A stretch of 64,000 nucleotides of DNA from CATQHS01 sp965203375. GTDB taxonomy: Bacteria; Actinomycetota; Acidimicrobiia; Acidimicrobiales; Aldehydirespiratoraceae. The stretch covers positions 1,674,001 to 1,738,000 of the forward strand of contig OZ241886.1 in assembly GCA_965203375.1 (NCBI GenBank), written 5' to 3'. Position numbers and translations under genes: made by a program. How positions within the stretch are numbered: the stretch's first letter is position 1; each line of letters opens with the position of its first letter. Positions 36,169 to 43,952 of the stretch are shown in pieces. A model generated the notes under the pieces. The model saw nothing but the letters and a program-made list of their open reading frames with translations, did not search any database and was not told the origin of the DNA.

Positions 36169-38148
36169 TTGCGGTTCTCACCCAGGGCCTTGCCCGTTTT
36201 GGCGATCGTCGCCGCCCTGTTGGCAGCAGCGGCCGTCCCGGCCGGTGCCAACGGCGGGCAGGCGCCCTCCCCGGACGCTTCGGAAGGGACCTTCAGCGAC
36301 GACGACGGCAGCGTTCATGAGCGCAACATCGAGCAGATCGCCGAGTGGGGGATCGACTCGGGATGCTCAGACGGCCGGTTCTGTCCTTCCGGCGTCATGG
36401 CCCGGGCCCAGATGGCGGCCTGGCTGTATCGGACCGCCGCCCGGCTCTACGGCGTCCTGGGCCCGGTCGAAGAAGTTCAATTCCCGGATGTGGCCGAGGA
36501 CGCCTGGTACCGGCCCTACGCCCAATGGGCCGCGGCCCGCGGCGTCATGGGCGCGGCCGGCGAGAGCTTCGACCCCGACGGGGCCGTCACCCGCGCCGAT
36601 GCCGCCGAGATGCTCGTCGCGGCCTTCGACCACCTGATGGCCGCCAGCCTGCTCCGGGACCTGTTCTCAGACGCGGCCGGCCTGCCGGAGGCGGCTGTCT
36701 CAGCTATAGAAGGCCTCTACCACGCCGGAGTGACCAAAGGCTGCTCGGCCGCGCCCCTGCGGTACTGCCCTGACCGGCCCATCACCCGAGCCGAAACGGC
36801 GTCGCTGCTGGCCCGCGCCGTTGGGCTGGCCCAGGTCGGACTGCTCGTCAATGAGCCCGAATCGGCGGAAGGATACGTGCTGTTCACGCCGCGATACGAC
36901 CCGGCCGTGTATTTGATAGACCACTTCGGGAACAAAGTCCATACCTGGGAACCTGCCGCAGACATCCGACAGGCCAAGCTGCTCGAGAACGGGAATCTGA
37001 TGGTCAGGTCTGGTCGTGGAGAAACCGCCGCCATAGCCGAGATCAATCCGTCGGGCATCGTCGTGTGGGAATATCCTCAGCCGGGATTGCATCACGATTT
37101 CATCCCGCTGCCGAACGGCAATGTCCTGCTGCTCGGCGAGTCGACAAAAACCCCAGAGGAGGCCGTCGCGGCCGGTGCCGATCCTGATTACGTCTCTTCG
37201 CTGGGGTTGGAATACGATCAACTGCTGGAGATAAAGCCCACCGGAACTAACCGCGGCGAGGTCGTGTGGGAGTGGTCGGTGTGGGATCACCTGATCCAAG
37301 ATTACGACCCAGACCGAGAGAACTACGGCGCCGTGGCCGAACACCCCGAGCTCATAGACATAAATTTCATCCTCTATCGGCTATACAACAGCGAATACCG
37401 CAGCGCCGAAGACTGGACGCACGGCAACGCCATCGATTACCACCCCGAACTCGACCAAATCATGTTGTCGCCGCGGCATTACGGCGAACTATGGGTCATC
37501 GACCATGCGACCACCACCGAAGAAGCCGCCGGGACCAAGGGCGATCTGCTGTACCGGTGGGGGAACCCGTGGGCGTATCGGGCCGGAACGGTTGAGGACC
37601 AGAAGCTGTTCTGGGTCCACAACACCCACTGGATAGCGCCCGGACTGCCGGGGGAGGGCAACATCTTGGTGTTCAACAACGGAGACGAGTTCCAAGGGTT
37701 CCAGCGGTGGCACTCATCGGTGGACGAGATCACCCCTCCGCTCGCCGACGGCGGTGCCTATCAGCGCAGGCCCGGCGCCGCCTTCGGCCCGGCTCAGCCG
37801 GTCTGGACCTACACCGCCGAGAACCCCGCCGACTTCTACGCCCGCTTCAATTCGGGGGCGCAGCGGCTCCCCAACGGCAACACCCTGATCCTGGACGGCC
37901 CCCAGGGCACCGCCTTCCAGGTCACCCCGGGCGGGACGACCGTGTGGAAGTACAAGAACCCGATTGTGAGCACCGGGCCCATGCACCAGGGCGACGCCAT
38001 ACGGATCCGCAACACCAGGGAGACGCCCCACGGACCCGCCCACACGCTGGACAACGCCGCCTACCGCGTCGAGTGGTACCCGCCGGACCACCCGGGGCTT
38101 CGGAGGCTGGACCTGACCCCCGGAGAGCCCCTCGAGCTGGATCGGTGA
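36169..38148 (+). CDS. SLH-anchored arylsulfotransferase (ASST-type) exported protein
   Basis: 659 residues. TTG at 36169 is used, eight bases after AGGAGG; an ATG at 36162 is out of frame. A signal peptide ends near PAGANG. Three SLH-like modules (about 40-215) include VMARAQMAAWLYRTAARL and ITRAETASLLARAVG. An arylsulfotransferase-type six-bladed propeller (about 225-640) has PRYDPAVYLIDHFGNKVHTW, LENGNLMVRSG, GLHHDFIPLPNGNVLLL, DWTHGNAIDYHPELDQIMLS and HNTHWIAPG. ASST enzymes move sulfate between phenolic compounds without PAPS. Placing SLH domains before the enzyme would tether it to the wall. PAPS-linked genes lie upstream. Confidence 0.85.
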   Translation: MRFSPRALPVLAIVAALLAAAAVPAGANGGQAPSPDASEGTFSDDDGSVHERNIEQIAEWGIDSGCSDGRFCPSGVMARAQMAAWLYRTAARLYGVLGPVEEVQFPDVAEDAWYRPYAQWAAARGVMGAAGESFDPDGAVTRADAAEMLVAAFDHLMAASLLRDLFSDAAGLPEAAVSAIEGLYHAGVTKGCSAAPLRYCPDRPITRAETASLLARAVGLAQVGLLVNEPESAEGYVLFTPRYDPAVYLIDHFGNKVHTWEPAADIRQAKLLENGNLMVRSGRGETAAIAEINPSGIVVWEYPQPGLHHDFIPLPNGNVLLLGESTKTPEEAVAAGADPDYVSSLGLEYDQLLEIKPTGTNRGEVVWEWSVWDHLIQDYDPDRENYGAVAEHPELIDINFILYRLYNSEYRSAEDWTHGNAIDYHPELDQIMLSPRHYGELWVIDHATTTEEAAGTKGDLLYRWGNPWAYRAGTVEDQKLFWVHNTHWIAPGLPGEGNILVFNNGDEFQGFQRWHSSVDEITPPLADGGAYQRRPGAAFGPAQPVWTYTAENPADFYARFNSGAQRLPNGNTLILDGPQGTAFQVTPGGTTVWKYKNPIVSTGPMHQGDAIRIRNTRETPHGPAHTLDNAAYRVEWYPPDHPGLRRLDLTPGEPLELDR

Positions 38149-38180
38149 GAGGGTCCGGCGGCGCGTAGACCGGGAGGGCG

Positions 38181-38744
38181 TCAGACGTCGCCGAGCCAGG
38201 CCGGGGCCCGGTCGAGCAGGAACTCGCCCACCTCGTGGGCCCGGTCCAGCACGTTGCACAAGACCTCCTGGCCCAGGTAGATGCGGGCCAGGGGCACATC
38301 CACCCGGGCCACCATGGAGATGGCCCGCTCCGGCGCGTCGAAGACGGCGGCGAAGGAGTCCACCGCCGACACCTGAAGCGGCAGCTCGGTGCCCCCGATG
38401 CCGGCCAGGTCGGTGGCCAGCACCAGCAGATCGGGCCCGGTGGGCAGGGGCGGCAGGGCGAAGCTCAGGGTCACCGGGATGGTGATGGAGGAATCGGGCT
38501 CTCCGTCCTCGCCCGCGGCGATCACCTCGTCCTCGAAGGCGATGAGGGTCCGGGGGCTCACCTCGAGGGCCATGTGGATGTCGAGGGGGCCGTCGCAGGC
38601 CCGGTCCGGGTGCAGGTCGATCTCCCAGGTCTGGAGGTTGGAGTGGGTCTCGACGAAATGCCGCTCGTCGTGGACGTGGAAGCCGTGATCGGCCACGTGG
38701 TCCTTCAGATCGGCAACGAACCCGTGGATGTCGACGAAAATCAC
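38181..38744 (-). CDS. Conserved hypothetical protein
   Basis: 187 residues from GTG at 38744, chosen for GGGAGG seven to eight bases upstream; an in-frame GTG lies at 38759. It begins VIFVDIHGFVADLKDHVADHG and has repeated beta-strand-like stretches (ITIPVTLSFALPPLP). No signal peptide or membrane segment is visible. I do not recognise the family. Its neighbours are the SLH arylsulfotransferase (convergent) and an inositol-phosphatase-family gene (divergent). Confidence 0.65.
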   Translation of the reverse strand: MIFVDIHGFVADLKDHVADHGFHVHDERHFVETHSNLQTWEIDLHPDRACDGPLDIHMALEVSPRTLIAFEDEVIAAGEDGEPDSSITIPVTLSFALPPLPTGPDLLVLATDLAGIGGTELPLQVSAVDSFAAVFDAPERAISMVARVDVPLARIYLGQEVLCNVLDRAHEVGEFLLDRAPAWLGDV

Positions 38745-38857
38745 CCGAGCGCCTCCCACCTGTCGGCTCGCCGCAGTCCCGCCGCCCGTGACCGAGCGGC
38801 GGCTGACATCGTGCCACGATTCGCCGCCGAAGCGTCGCGGTGTGGTTCACTTCCCCG

Positions 38858-39691
38858 GTGACCCCCTCCGACGCGGACCAGCCCGCCGAGCCGGTCGGGG
38901 CGGCCCATGAGGCGCGATTCGGCTCCCGGGCGCCCTCTTCCTCTGGCGGCGGGTTCGACGATCCGCTCCTCGCCGTGTTGAACGAGGCGACCGACGCGGT
39001 GATCGACGCCCTGGCGGGCTGCGACGACTGGGGACCCTCGGGACGCCCCGGCCAGTACGCCAGCGACTTGGTGGCCGACGAGGCCGGGACGGAGGTGCTG
39101 CACGCCCGCGGGCTGCGGGTGCTGAGCGAGGAGAGCGGCCTGGACCCGGGGGAGGGGCCGGTGGCGGTGATCGACCCCATCGACGGGTCGACCAACGCCT
39201 GGCGGCGGCTTCCCTGGTACGCCACCAGCATCTGCGCGGTGGAGGGGTCTGTCGTCCAGGCCGCCGTGGTCCACGACCACGCCTCCGGCGCCCGCTTCGA
39301 GGCCATCAGGGGCCGGGGGGCCCGCCGGGACGGGGAGGCCCTGCCGGTGCGGAGCGGAGGCTCGGCGAGGCTGGCCGAGGCGGTGATCGGGGTAAACGGC
39401 CGCCCCCCGCGGCCCGGGGGGTGGGCCCAGTTCCGGTGCATGGGCGCGGCCGCGCTCGACCTCTGCGCCGTGGCCGAGGGCCGCCTCGACGGCTACATCG
39501 ACTTCTCGGGCCGCGGCCTGGGCCCCTGGGACTACCTCGGGGCCATGCTGGTGTGCCAAGAGGCGGGGATCGGCGTGCGGGACGGCCTCGGCCGGGATCT
39601 GGTCACCGAGGACTACGAGGCCCGCCGCTGTCCGGTGGCCGCCCCCGCCCCGCTGCTCGACGAACTGCTGTCGCTGCTCAACCGGCCGTGA
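38858..39691 (+). CDS. Inositol monophosphatase family protein
   Basis: About 277 residues. The family's metal-binding motifs are present: LSEESGL (Glu ligand), then IDPIDGSTNAWRRLPWY, the DPxDGT-type signature (here DPIDGST), and a C-terminal GRGLGPWDYLGAMLVCQEAG with WD. Substrates could be inositol phosphate, fructose-1,6-bisphosphate, histidinol phosphate or PAP. GTG at 38858 is tentative; GTG at 38840 would add six residues. The N-terminal 35 residues are Ala/Ser/Gly-rich. PAP hydrolysis would suit the nearby sulfation genes, but nothing in the sequence decides this. Confidence 0.85.
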   Translation: MTPSDADQPAEPVGAAHEARFGSRAPSSSGGGFDDPLLAVLNEATDAVIDALAGCDDWGPSGRPGQYASDLVADEAGTEVLHARGLRVLSEESGLDPGEGPVAVIDPIDGSTNAWRRLPWYATSICAVEGSVVQAAVVHDHASGARFEAIRGRGARRDGEALPVRSGGSARLAEAVIGVNGRPPRPGGWAQFRCMGAAALDLCAVAEGRLDGYIDFSGRGLGPWDYLGAMLVCQEAGIGVRDGLGRDLVTEDYEARRCPVAAPAPLLDELLSLLNRP

Positions 39692-39753
39692 GCCGGCCCC
39701 AGTTGGCGGTGTCAGCCGTGCGCGGCCCCCGGCCGGGGGCGCCTCGGCCGGGA

Positions 39754-40335
39754 TCAGTCTAGGGAGAACGGCGGGTACTGGTCGGTGAGGAAGCTCGCGT
39801 AGGCGCCGAAGCGGGCGGAGATCCGCAGATTCGCCACCACGAAGTTGCGCAGCCCCTCGGGCCAGCGTCCGGTGAACAGCACGGCGAAGAAGCCCAGGAT
39901 CGAGCAGACGGCGGCGATGAGCCCGATGATGACGACGAAGATGAGCGCCGGGATCATCAAGATGGGCCTGAAGAAACAGGTGAGCCGGTTGCGCCCCTCC
40001 AAGTCCGGGGAGATCGAGAGCGAGGTCGGGTGCCCGCCGGGGTCGTCGTTGACCGCGTCGAAAGCGAACGGCGGGTACTGGTCGGTGAGAAAGCCGGCGT
40101 AGGCGTAGGTGCGCAGGCTGTAGCGGAGGTACATGGCCTGAAACTGGGCCAGCCCGGCCGGCAGCCTCCCGGTGAACAGGATGGCCAACCAGGCGATGAT
40201 GCTCACGACCTGGCTCACGGTTTGGAGAACCCACACGACCACGAGGTGCGGTATGGCCAGCAGCCAGTGGACCAGCGGCCGCCAGTTGGCCACTCGCTGG
40301 GGGGTGTCGACGGAGACGGTGACGGGGTAGTTCAT
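39754..40335 (-). CDS. DUF4389 membrane protein (internally duplicated)
   Basis: 193 residues. Two similar halves each have a hydrophobic segment (LLAIPHLVVVWVLQTVSQVV; LIFVVIIGLIAAVCSILGFF), then FTGRxPxGLxxF and FLTDQYPPF. This is the DUF4389 layout, with about four membrane segments. The function is unknown. It converges on the inositol-phosphatase gene and diverges from tRNA-Val. Confidence 0.88.
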   Translation of the reverse strand: MNYPVTVSVDTPQRVANWRPLVHWLLAIPHLVVVWVLQTVSQVVSIIAWLAILFTGRLPAGLAQFQAMYLRYSLRTYAYAGFLTDQYPPFAFDAVNDDPGGHPTSLSISPDLEGRNRLTCFFRPILMIPALIFVVIIGLIAAVCSILGFFAVLFTGRWPEGLRNFVVANLRISARFGAYASFLTDQYPPFSLD

Positions 40336-40383
40336 GGACTGCAGGCTATCAAGCGCCCCCGGACGGTAGGGTGACCCGGTTGG

Positions 40384-40457
40384 GGGCGCGTAGCTCAGGC
40401 GGCCAGAGCACTTCCCTTACAAGGAAGGAGTCGGGGGTTCAAGTCCCTCCGCGCCCA
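40384..40457 (+). tRNA. tRNA-Val (anticodon TAC)
   Basis: Acceptor GGGCGCG pairs with CGCGCCC. The anticodon stem CTTCC/GGAAG encloses CTTACAA (anticodon TAC for GTA). The T loop is TTCAAGT. The discriminator is A and is followed by CCC, so CCA is not encoded. Confidence 0.94.
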
Positions 40458-40561
40458 CCCCAGAGGCTCAGCCCGGTAGTCAGGTTTGCGGCCACGGCCC
40501 CTCAAGTCGGCAGACCCGCGGCCGTCGGCCCTTCAAAGTCAGCGGATGGCGGTTGCTTCGT

Positions 40562-40641
40562 CCGGCCGGCGGGTCCTGTCACGGGCGCGGTTTTGCCGCG
40601 AGGCGGCAAAACCTTGCCCCCGTGCCACCCCCCGGCCGGGC
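40562..40641 (-). repeat. REP-like element with hairpin, inverted orientation
   Basis: This is the reverse complement of the element at 6341-6420. It runs CCGGCCGGCGGGTCCTGTCAC, then the 11-bp hairpin GGTTTTGCCGC (40589-40599) with GCGGCAAAACC (40603-40613), then the CGTGCCACCCCCCGGCC block. It lies just beyond the 3' end of HNH copy 2 and could terminate it. The interval 40458-40561 holds only short GGCC...CTTCAA repeats. Confidence 0.8.
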
Positions 40642-40672
40642 CCTGGTTTGGGGTGTCGCACCTCTGTTGTGG

Positions 40673-42205
40673 TCAGGCCGGGAAGAGGGCGGGGGCTGGT
40701 TGCCGGGGCGGGTCGTTGCCGTTGGCCGGGTGGGGTGATCCGGGGCGGGTCGGGGCCGGTTTGGCCCGGGTTCTGGCTGGTTGCGGGCCGCGGCTCGGCG
40801 CTGGGTTGCGGCTCGGGCGTGGCCGTCGGGGGTCGCGGGGGGTTTGGTCGTGGGGGTGTCGGCCGTCGGCGGGGCCGGGCGGGGCCAGGGGGTCGGGCGG
40901 TTCGATAGCCAGTTTGCCGTTGCGGCGGACGACCCGCCAGTTGTGGTCGTGGATGTTGTGGTGGCAGCGCCAGCAGACGAGCACGAGGTTTTCGATGTCG
41001 GTGCGCCGTAGTCGGGCGTAGGGGGTGATGTGGTGGGCTTGGCATTGGCCGGGTTCGGCGCCGCAGCCGATGCAGCCGCGGTCTCGGGCGATGAGCATCC
41101 GCCATTGGGCGGTGGTGGCGGTGCGAACGGTGGCTCCGTGGTGTAGTGGTTTGCCGTCGCTGAAGAGGAGCCCGGTGAGCTGGGCGTCGCAGGCGATGCG
41201 CTGTAGCACCTCGGGGGGCACGGGTCCGGTGCCGGGGATTTCGCAGCGCCCGGCGGGGTCTTCGCCGGTGAGCACGCCGATGTCGGCCACCACGATGACT
41301 TCGGCCTTGGGCCGCCCACCGGCGCCGCCGCGTCCCTTGTCGTCGGCGGCGCCGGATGTGAGCCGATCGAGGGCGTCGGCTCGGAGCTGATCCCAGGACC
41401 GGGCGCTCTCGCTGTCGTCGGTGCCGTTGCCGACTGAGGGCTCGCCGTTGTCGGTCTGGGCGTAGCTGGCCGCCGGGTCTTGGCCGGCGCCCGGACCGTG
41501 GCTGGCGGGCCGCTTGCCGGGGTTGGTCGCCGCAGTGGTGTCTGCGGCGGCGCGGTTGCGGGCTGTTTGTTGGTCTTGTCGGCGGAGTTCTTCGGCGGTG
41601 TCTTGGAGGCGGTTGCAGATTCGGGTGCCGGTCTCGGGGTCCAACAGGCCGTCGAGGCGGACCATGCCGTCTTGTTGCTTCCAGGTCTTGAGGTACCGGC
41701 GGCGGCGCTTGTTGATCCAGTCGCCGTGTCCGTGGTCGCTCTGGTGGCGCTGGGCCCAGGCGCTGGCCTCGCGGGCGAACCGGTCCGGCGGCAGCTCGCG
41801 GGCCATGGCCAGCAGATCGGCCGCGGAGTCCACCGCCTCGGGGTCGGTGCGCCGGGCCGCGTCGGCCAGGCGCTCGGCGTTGGCCAGTGGCACTTCCCCG
41901 GAGTCCACCGCGCCCCGCAGCGAGGGCATCTCGTCGAGAACCTCAGCGGCGCCGAGGCTGCGACGGGCCTGGAGCTTGGATTTGCCGGCCTGGTCGCGCA
42001 GCACCGAGGCCCCGCCGTCGCCGTGTCCCTCCCGGGCTGAGATCGTTCGGGCGGCGTCGGTCTGCAGGGCGGCCACACTGGCTTCCCAGGCTCGGCTGGC
42101 CGCGATCAGTTCCTTCAAGTGGGCCACTGGCAGGTCCCCGGCCCGGACCGCTTCCAGCAGCCGAGCCAGTCCCCCGTTGACGCATTCCACCGTTTCAGTG
42201 AACAT
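40673..42205 (-). CDS. DUF222 / 13E12-repeat family protein with HNH endonuclease domain (copy 2)
   Basis: 510 residues. The DUF222 part (1-300) and the HNH part (CIGCGAEPGQ, AHHITPYA, LVCWRCHHNIHDHNW) are nearly identical to copy 1 at 414-1985. The linker near 215-270 and the Pro/Arg-rich tail differ. The start ATG is preceded by TAGAGT at a six-base spacing, and upstream DNA is shared with copy 1 for about 100 bp. REP-like elements flank both sides (40562-40641, 42382-42458). The pair looks like a dispersed nuclease unit; mobility is inferred, not shown. Confidence 0.9.
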   Translation of the reverse strand: MFTETVECVNGGLARLLEAVRAGDLPVAHLKELIAASRAWEASVAALQTDAARTISAREGHGDGGASVLRDQAGKSKLQARRSLGAAEVLDEMPSLRGAVDSGEVPLANAERLADAARRTDPEAVDSAADLLAMARELPPDRFAREASAWAQRHQSDHGHGDWINKRRRRYLKTWKQQDGMVRLDGLLDPETGTRICNRLQDTAEELRRQDQQTARNRAAADTTAATNPGKRPASHGPGAGQDPAASYAQTDNGEPSVGNGTDDSESARSWDQLRADALDRLTSGAADDKGRGGAGGRPKAEVIVVADIGVLTGEDPAGRCEIPGTGPVPPEVLQRIACDAQLTGLLFSDGKPLHHGATVRTATTAQWRMLIARDRGCIGCGAEPGQCQAHHITPYARLRRTDIENLVLVCWRCHHNIHDHNWRVVRRNGKLAIEPPDPLAPPGPADGRHPHDQTPRDPRRPRPSRNPAPSRGPQPARTRAKPAPTRPGSPHPANGNDPPRQPAPALFPA

Positions 42206-42217
42206 ACGATCACTCTA
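42206..42217 (-). promoter_or_regulatory. Leaderless -10 element of HNH copy 2
   Basis: The minus strand reads TAGAGT-GATCGT-ATG, identical to the promoter of copy 1. The AT-rich upstream block with TTTCAGAAAATATCGGG is also conserved. Confidence 0.55.
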
Positions 42218-42381
42218 CCACATGGGTGAGACAATCACTCCCTTTATCCCGATATTTTCTGAAATTTCTTTGAATTAATCTGAAATATCTTTAATATCAG
42301 GTAAGACTCGTCACCACACCAAGCCAGCAACGACATGGAGCCAGGGCGAACCGGGCCATTCGGGCAAGCGGGTCCCCGAAC

Positions 42382-42458
42382 GCCAGGCCGGGGGGTGGCA
42401 CGGGGGCAAAGGGGTGGCACGGGGGCAAACCGCGCCCGTGACAGGACCCGCCGGCCGG
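42382..42458 (+). repeat. REP-like element without its hairpin
   Basis: It carries GCCAGGCCGGGGGGTGGCACGG, a local duplicate of GGGGTGGCACGGGGGCAAA, then CGCGCCCGTGACAGGACCCG. The central hairpin arms have collapsed to a direct repeat. It is in the orientation of the 6341 copy, so the two copies around HNH copy 2 are inverted relative to each other. Confidence 0.75.
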
Positions 42459-42487
42459 ATCAGGCAAGAGCCAAAGGAGGCTGGCAC

Positions 42488-42595
42488 GGGAGTTAGAGGG
42501 CGTGCGGATCGTTCCCTGAGAGGCTGGCTCGGGGTCGTAACCGGCGACAAGAATCCAGCGGGAGTTAGAGGGCGTGCGGATCGTTCCCTGAGAGG
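42488..42595 (+). repeat. Direct repeat, 36-bp units 72 bp apart
   Basis: GGGAGTTAGAGGGCGTGCGG followed by ATCGTTCCCTGAGAGG occurs at 42488-42523 and again at 42560-42595. It lies in a gene-free interval between the HNH unit and the E2 stop. No further function is visible in 42596-42656. Confidence 0.85.
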
Positions 42596-42656
42596 ACTCG
42601 TTCATGGTGGAATCACGTTGATTCGGTGTTGCCGTGAAGGGCTATCCGCGCACGCT

Positions 42657-43943
42657 TCAAGTCGGACGATCGGCGGCCGCCGCCTCGATTCGATCTTTCA
42701 GTTGGGCCAGGAACCGGCCGGCGGCGCCGCCGTCGATGATCCGGTGGTCGAAGGTGGCGCAGACGGTGATGACCGGCGCCTCTTCCGGGCGGCCGCCGCG
42801 CATCCGCACTGCGGGCCGGGCCCTCCCGAAGGCGGCGATCATGCTGGTGCCCGTGGGCAGGATGGGGGTGCCGGCGGTGATCCCCACCGCGCCCACGTTG
42901 TTGACGGTGGCGGTGGCCCCGGCCAGCTCGCCCGGTCCGATGGTGCGGTTCCGGGCCGCGGCGGCCAAGCGACGGATCTCCGCGGCCAACTCGGGCACCG
43001 AGAGCCGGTCGGCGTTCCTCACCACCGGCACCGTCAGGCCGTCGGGGGCGTCGACGGCCACGCCGATGTCGTAGCGGCCGTAGTACACGATGTCGTCGCC
43101 GTCTAGGCGGGCGTTCATCACCGGGTGGTCGGCCAGTGTCGGCACCAGAAGCGCGGTGAGCAGCGCGTCGAGCGGGACCGGCCGCCCGGCCTCCTCGGCC
43201 GCGGCCGACCGGGCGGCCAGCAGGCCGGCGGCGTCGGCCTCCGCCATGGCCGTGAACTGCGGGATGGTCCGCACCGACTCGGTCAGATGCCGGGCGATGG
43301 CGCGCCGCCGGGCCGACAGACGCTCCCGCCGCTCTCCGCCCGGGCGGGCCGCGGCCTCTATGTCGGCGGCGGTGACCGCGCCACCGGGCCCGGTGCCGGC
43401 CGCCGCGGCCAGGTCGACCGACCGCTCCCGGGCCATCCTGCGCACCTTCGGCATCGCTTTGGGCGATGAACGGGTGATGGGCGCAGCGCTTGGATCGGTG
43501 ATCGCCCCCGGCCCAGCCGCATGGCTCGGTCCGGTGCCGTCCGGCTCAGCGGCAATCCCGGGCTCGGCTGCTTGCGACGCGGCGATCCCGCCCTCGGGTT
43601 CCATCCCCGGCTCGACTGGCCTGGCGTCGGCGGTGCCGTCCGGCTCGGTGCCGTCCGGCTCGGCGGCCGGTGCGGCGGCGGCCGATGAGGCCGGGACTTG
43701 CTCGCCGGGGGTGCCGACCACGATCAGGGGCTGGCCCACCGCGATCACGTCGCCGGGCTCGCCCCCCAGCGCCAGCACCGTGCCCCGGTAGGGGGTGGTC
43801 ATCTCCACCACCGACTTGTCGGTCTCGATCGAGCAGATGGGCTGGTCCAGGCCGACCTCGTCGCCCACCGCCACCAGCCACTCGACGATCTCGGCCTCCA
43901 CCATGGTGTCGCCCACCGCCGGAAGCTCGAACACCGAGGCCAT
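42657..43943 (-). CDS. Dihydrolipoamide acyltransferase, E2 of a 2-oxoacid dehydrogenase complex
   Basis: 428 residues. A single lipoyl domain has the lipoylated Lys in ETDKSVVEM (K43). A long Ala/Pro/Glu linker with repeated EPDGT units follows (about 85-160). A peripheral subunit-binding domain (PKVRRMARERSVDLAAAAGTGPGG) precedes the catalytic domain, whose signature FDHRIIDGG carries the active His and Asp. It passes acyl groups to CoA in a pyruvate- or branched-chain 2-oxoacid dehydrogenase. It starts nine bases after the E1 gene. No E3 gene lies in the window. Confidence 0.94.
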   Translation of the reverse strand: MASVFELPAVGDTMVEAEIVEWLVAVGDEVGLDQPICSIETDKSVVEMTTPYRGTVLALGGEPGDVIAVGQPLIVVGTPGEQVPASSAAAAPAAEPDGTEPDGTADARPVEPGMEPEGGIAASQAAEPGIAAEPDGTGPSHAAGPGAITDPSAAPITRSSPKAMPKVRRMARERSVDLAAAAGTGPGGAVTAADIEAAARPGGERRERLSARRRAIARHLTESVRTIPQFTAMAEADAAGLLAARSAAAEEAGRPVPLDALLTALLVPTLADHPVMNARLDGDDIVYYGRYDIGVAVDAPDGLTVPVVRNADRLSVPELAAEIRRLAAAARNRTIGPGELAGATATVNNVGAVGITAGTPILPTGTSMIAAFGRARPAVRMRGGRPEEAPVITVCATFDHRIIDGGAAGRFLAQLKDRIEAAAADRPT

Positions 43944-43952
43944 GCCGCCCCC

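Noticed and set aside
36162..36170. ATG start for the SLH-arylsulfotransferase
   Set aside because: It is out of frame with the signal peptide and SLH domains. The TTG at 36169 is in frame and well spaced from AGGAGG.
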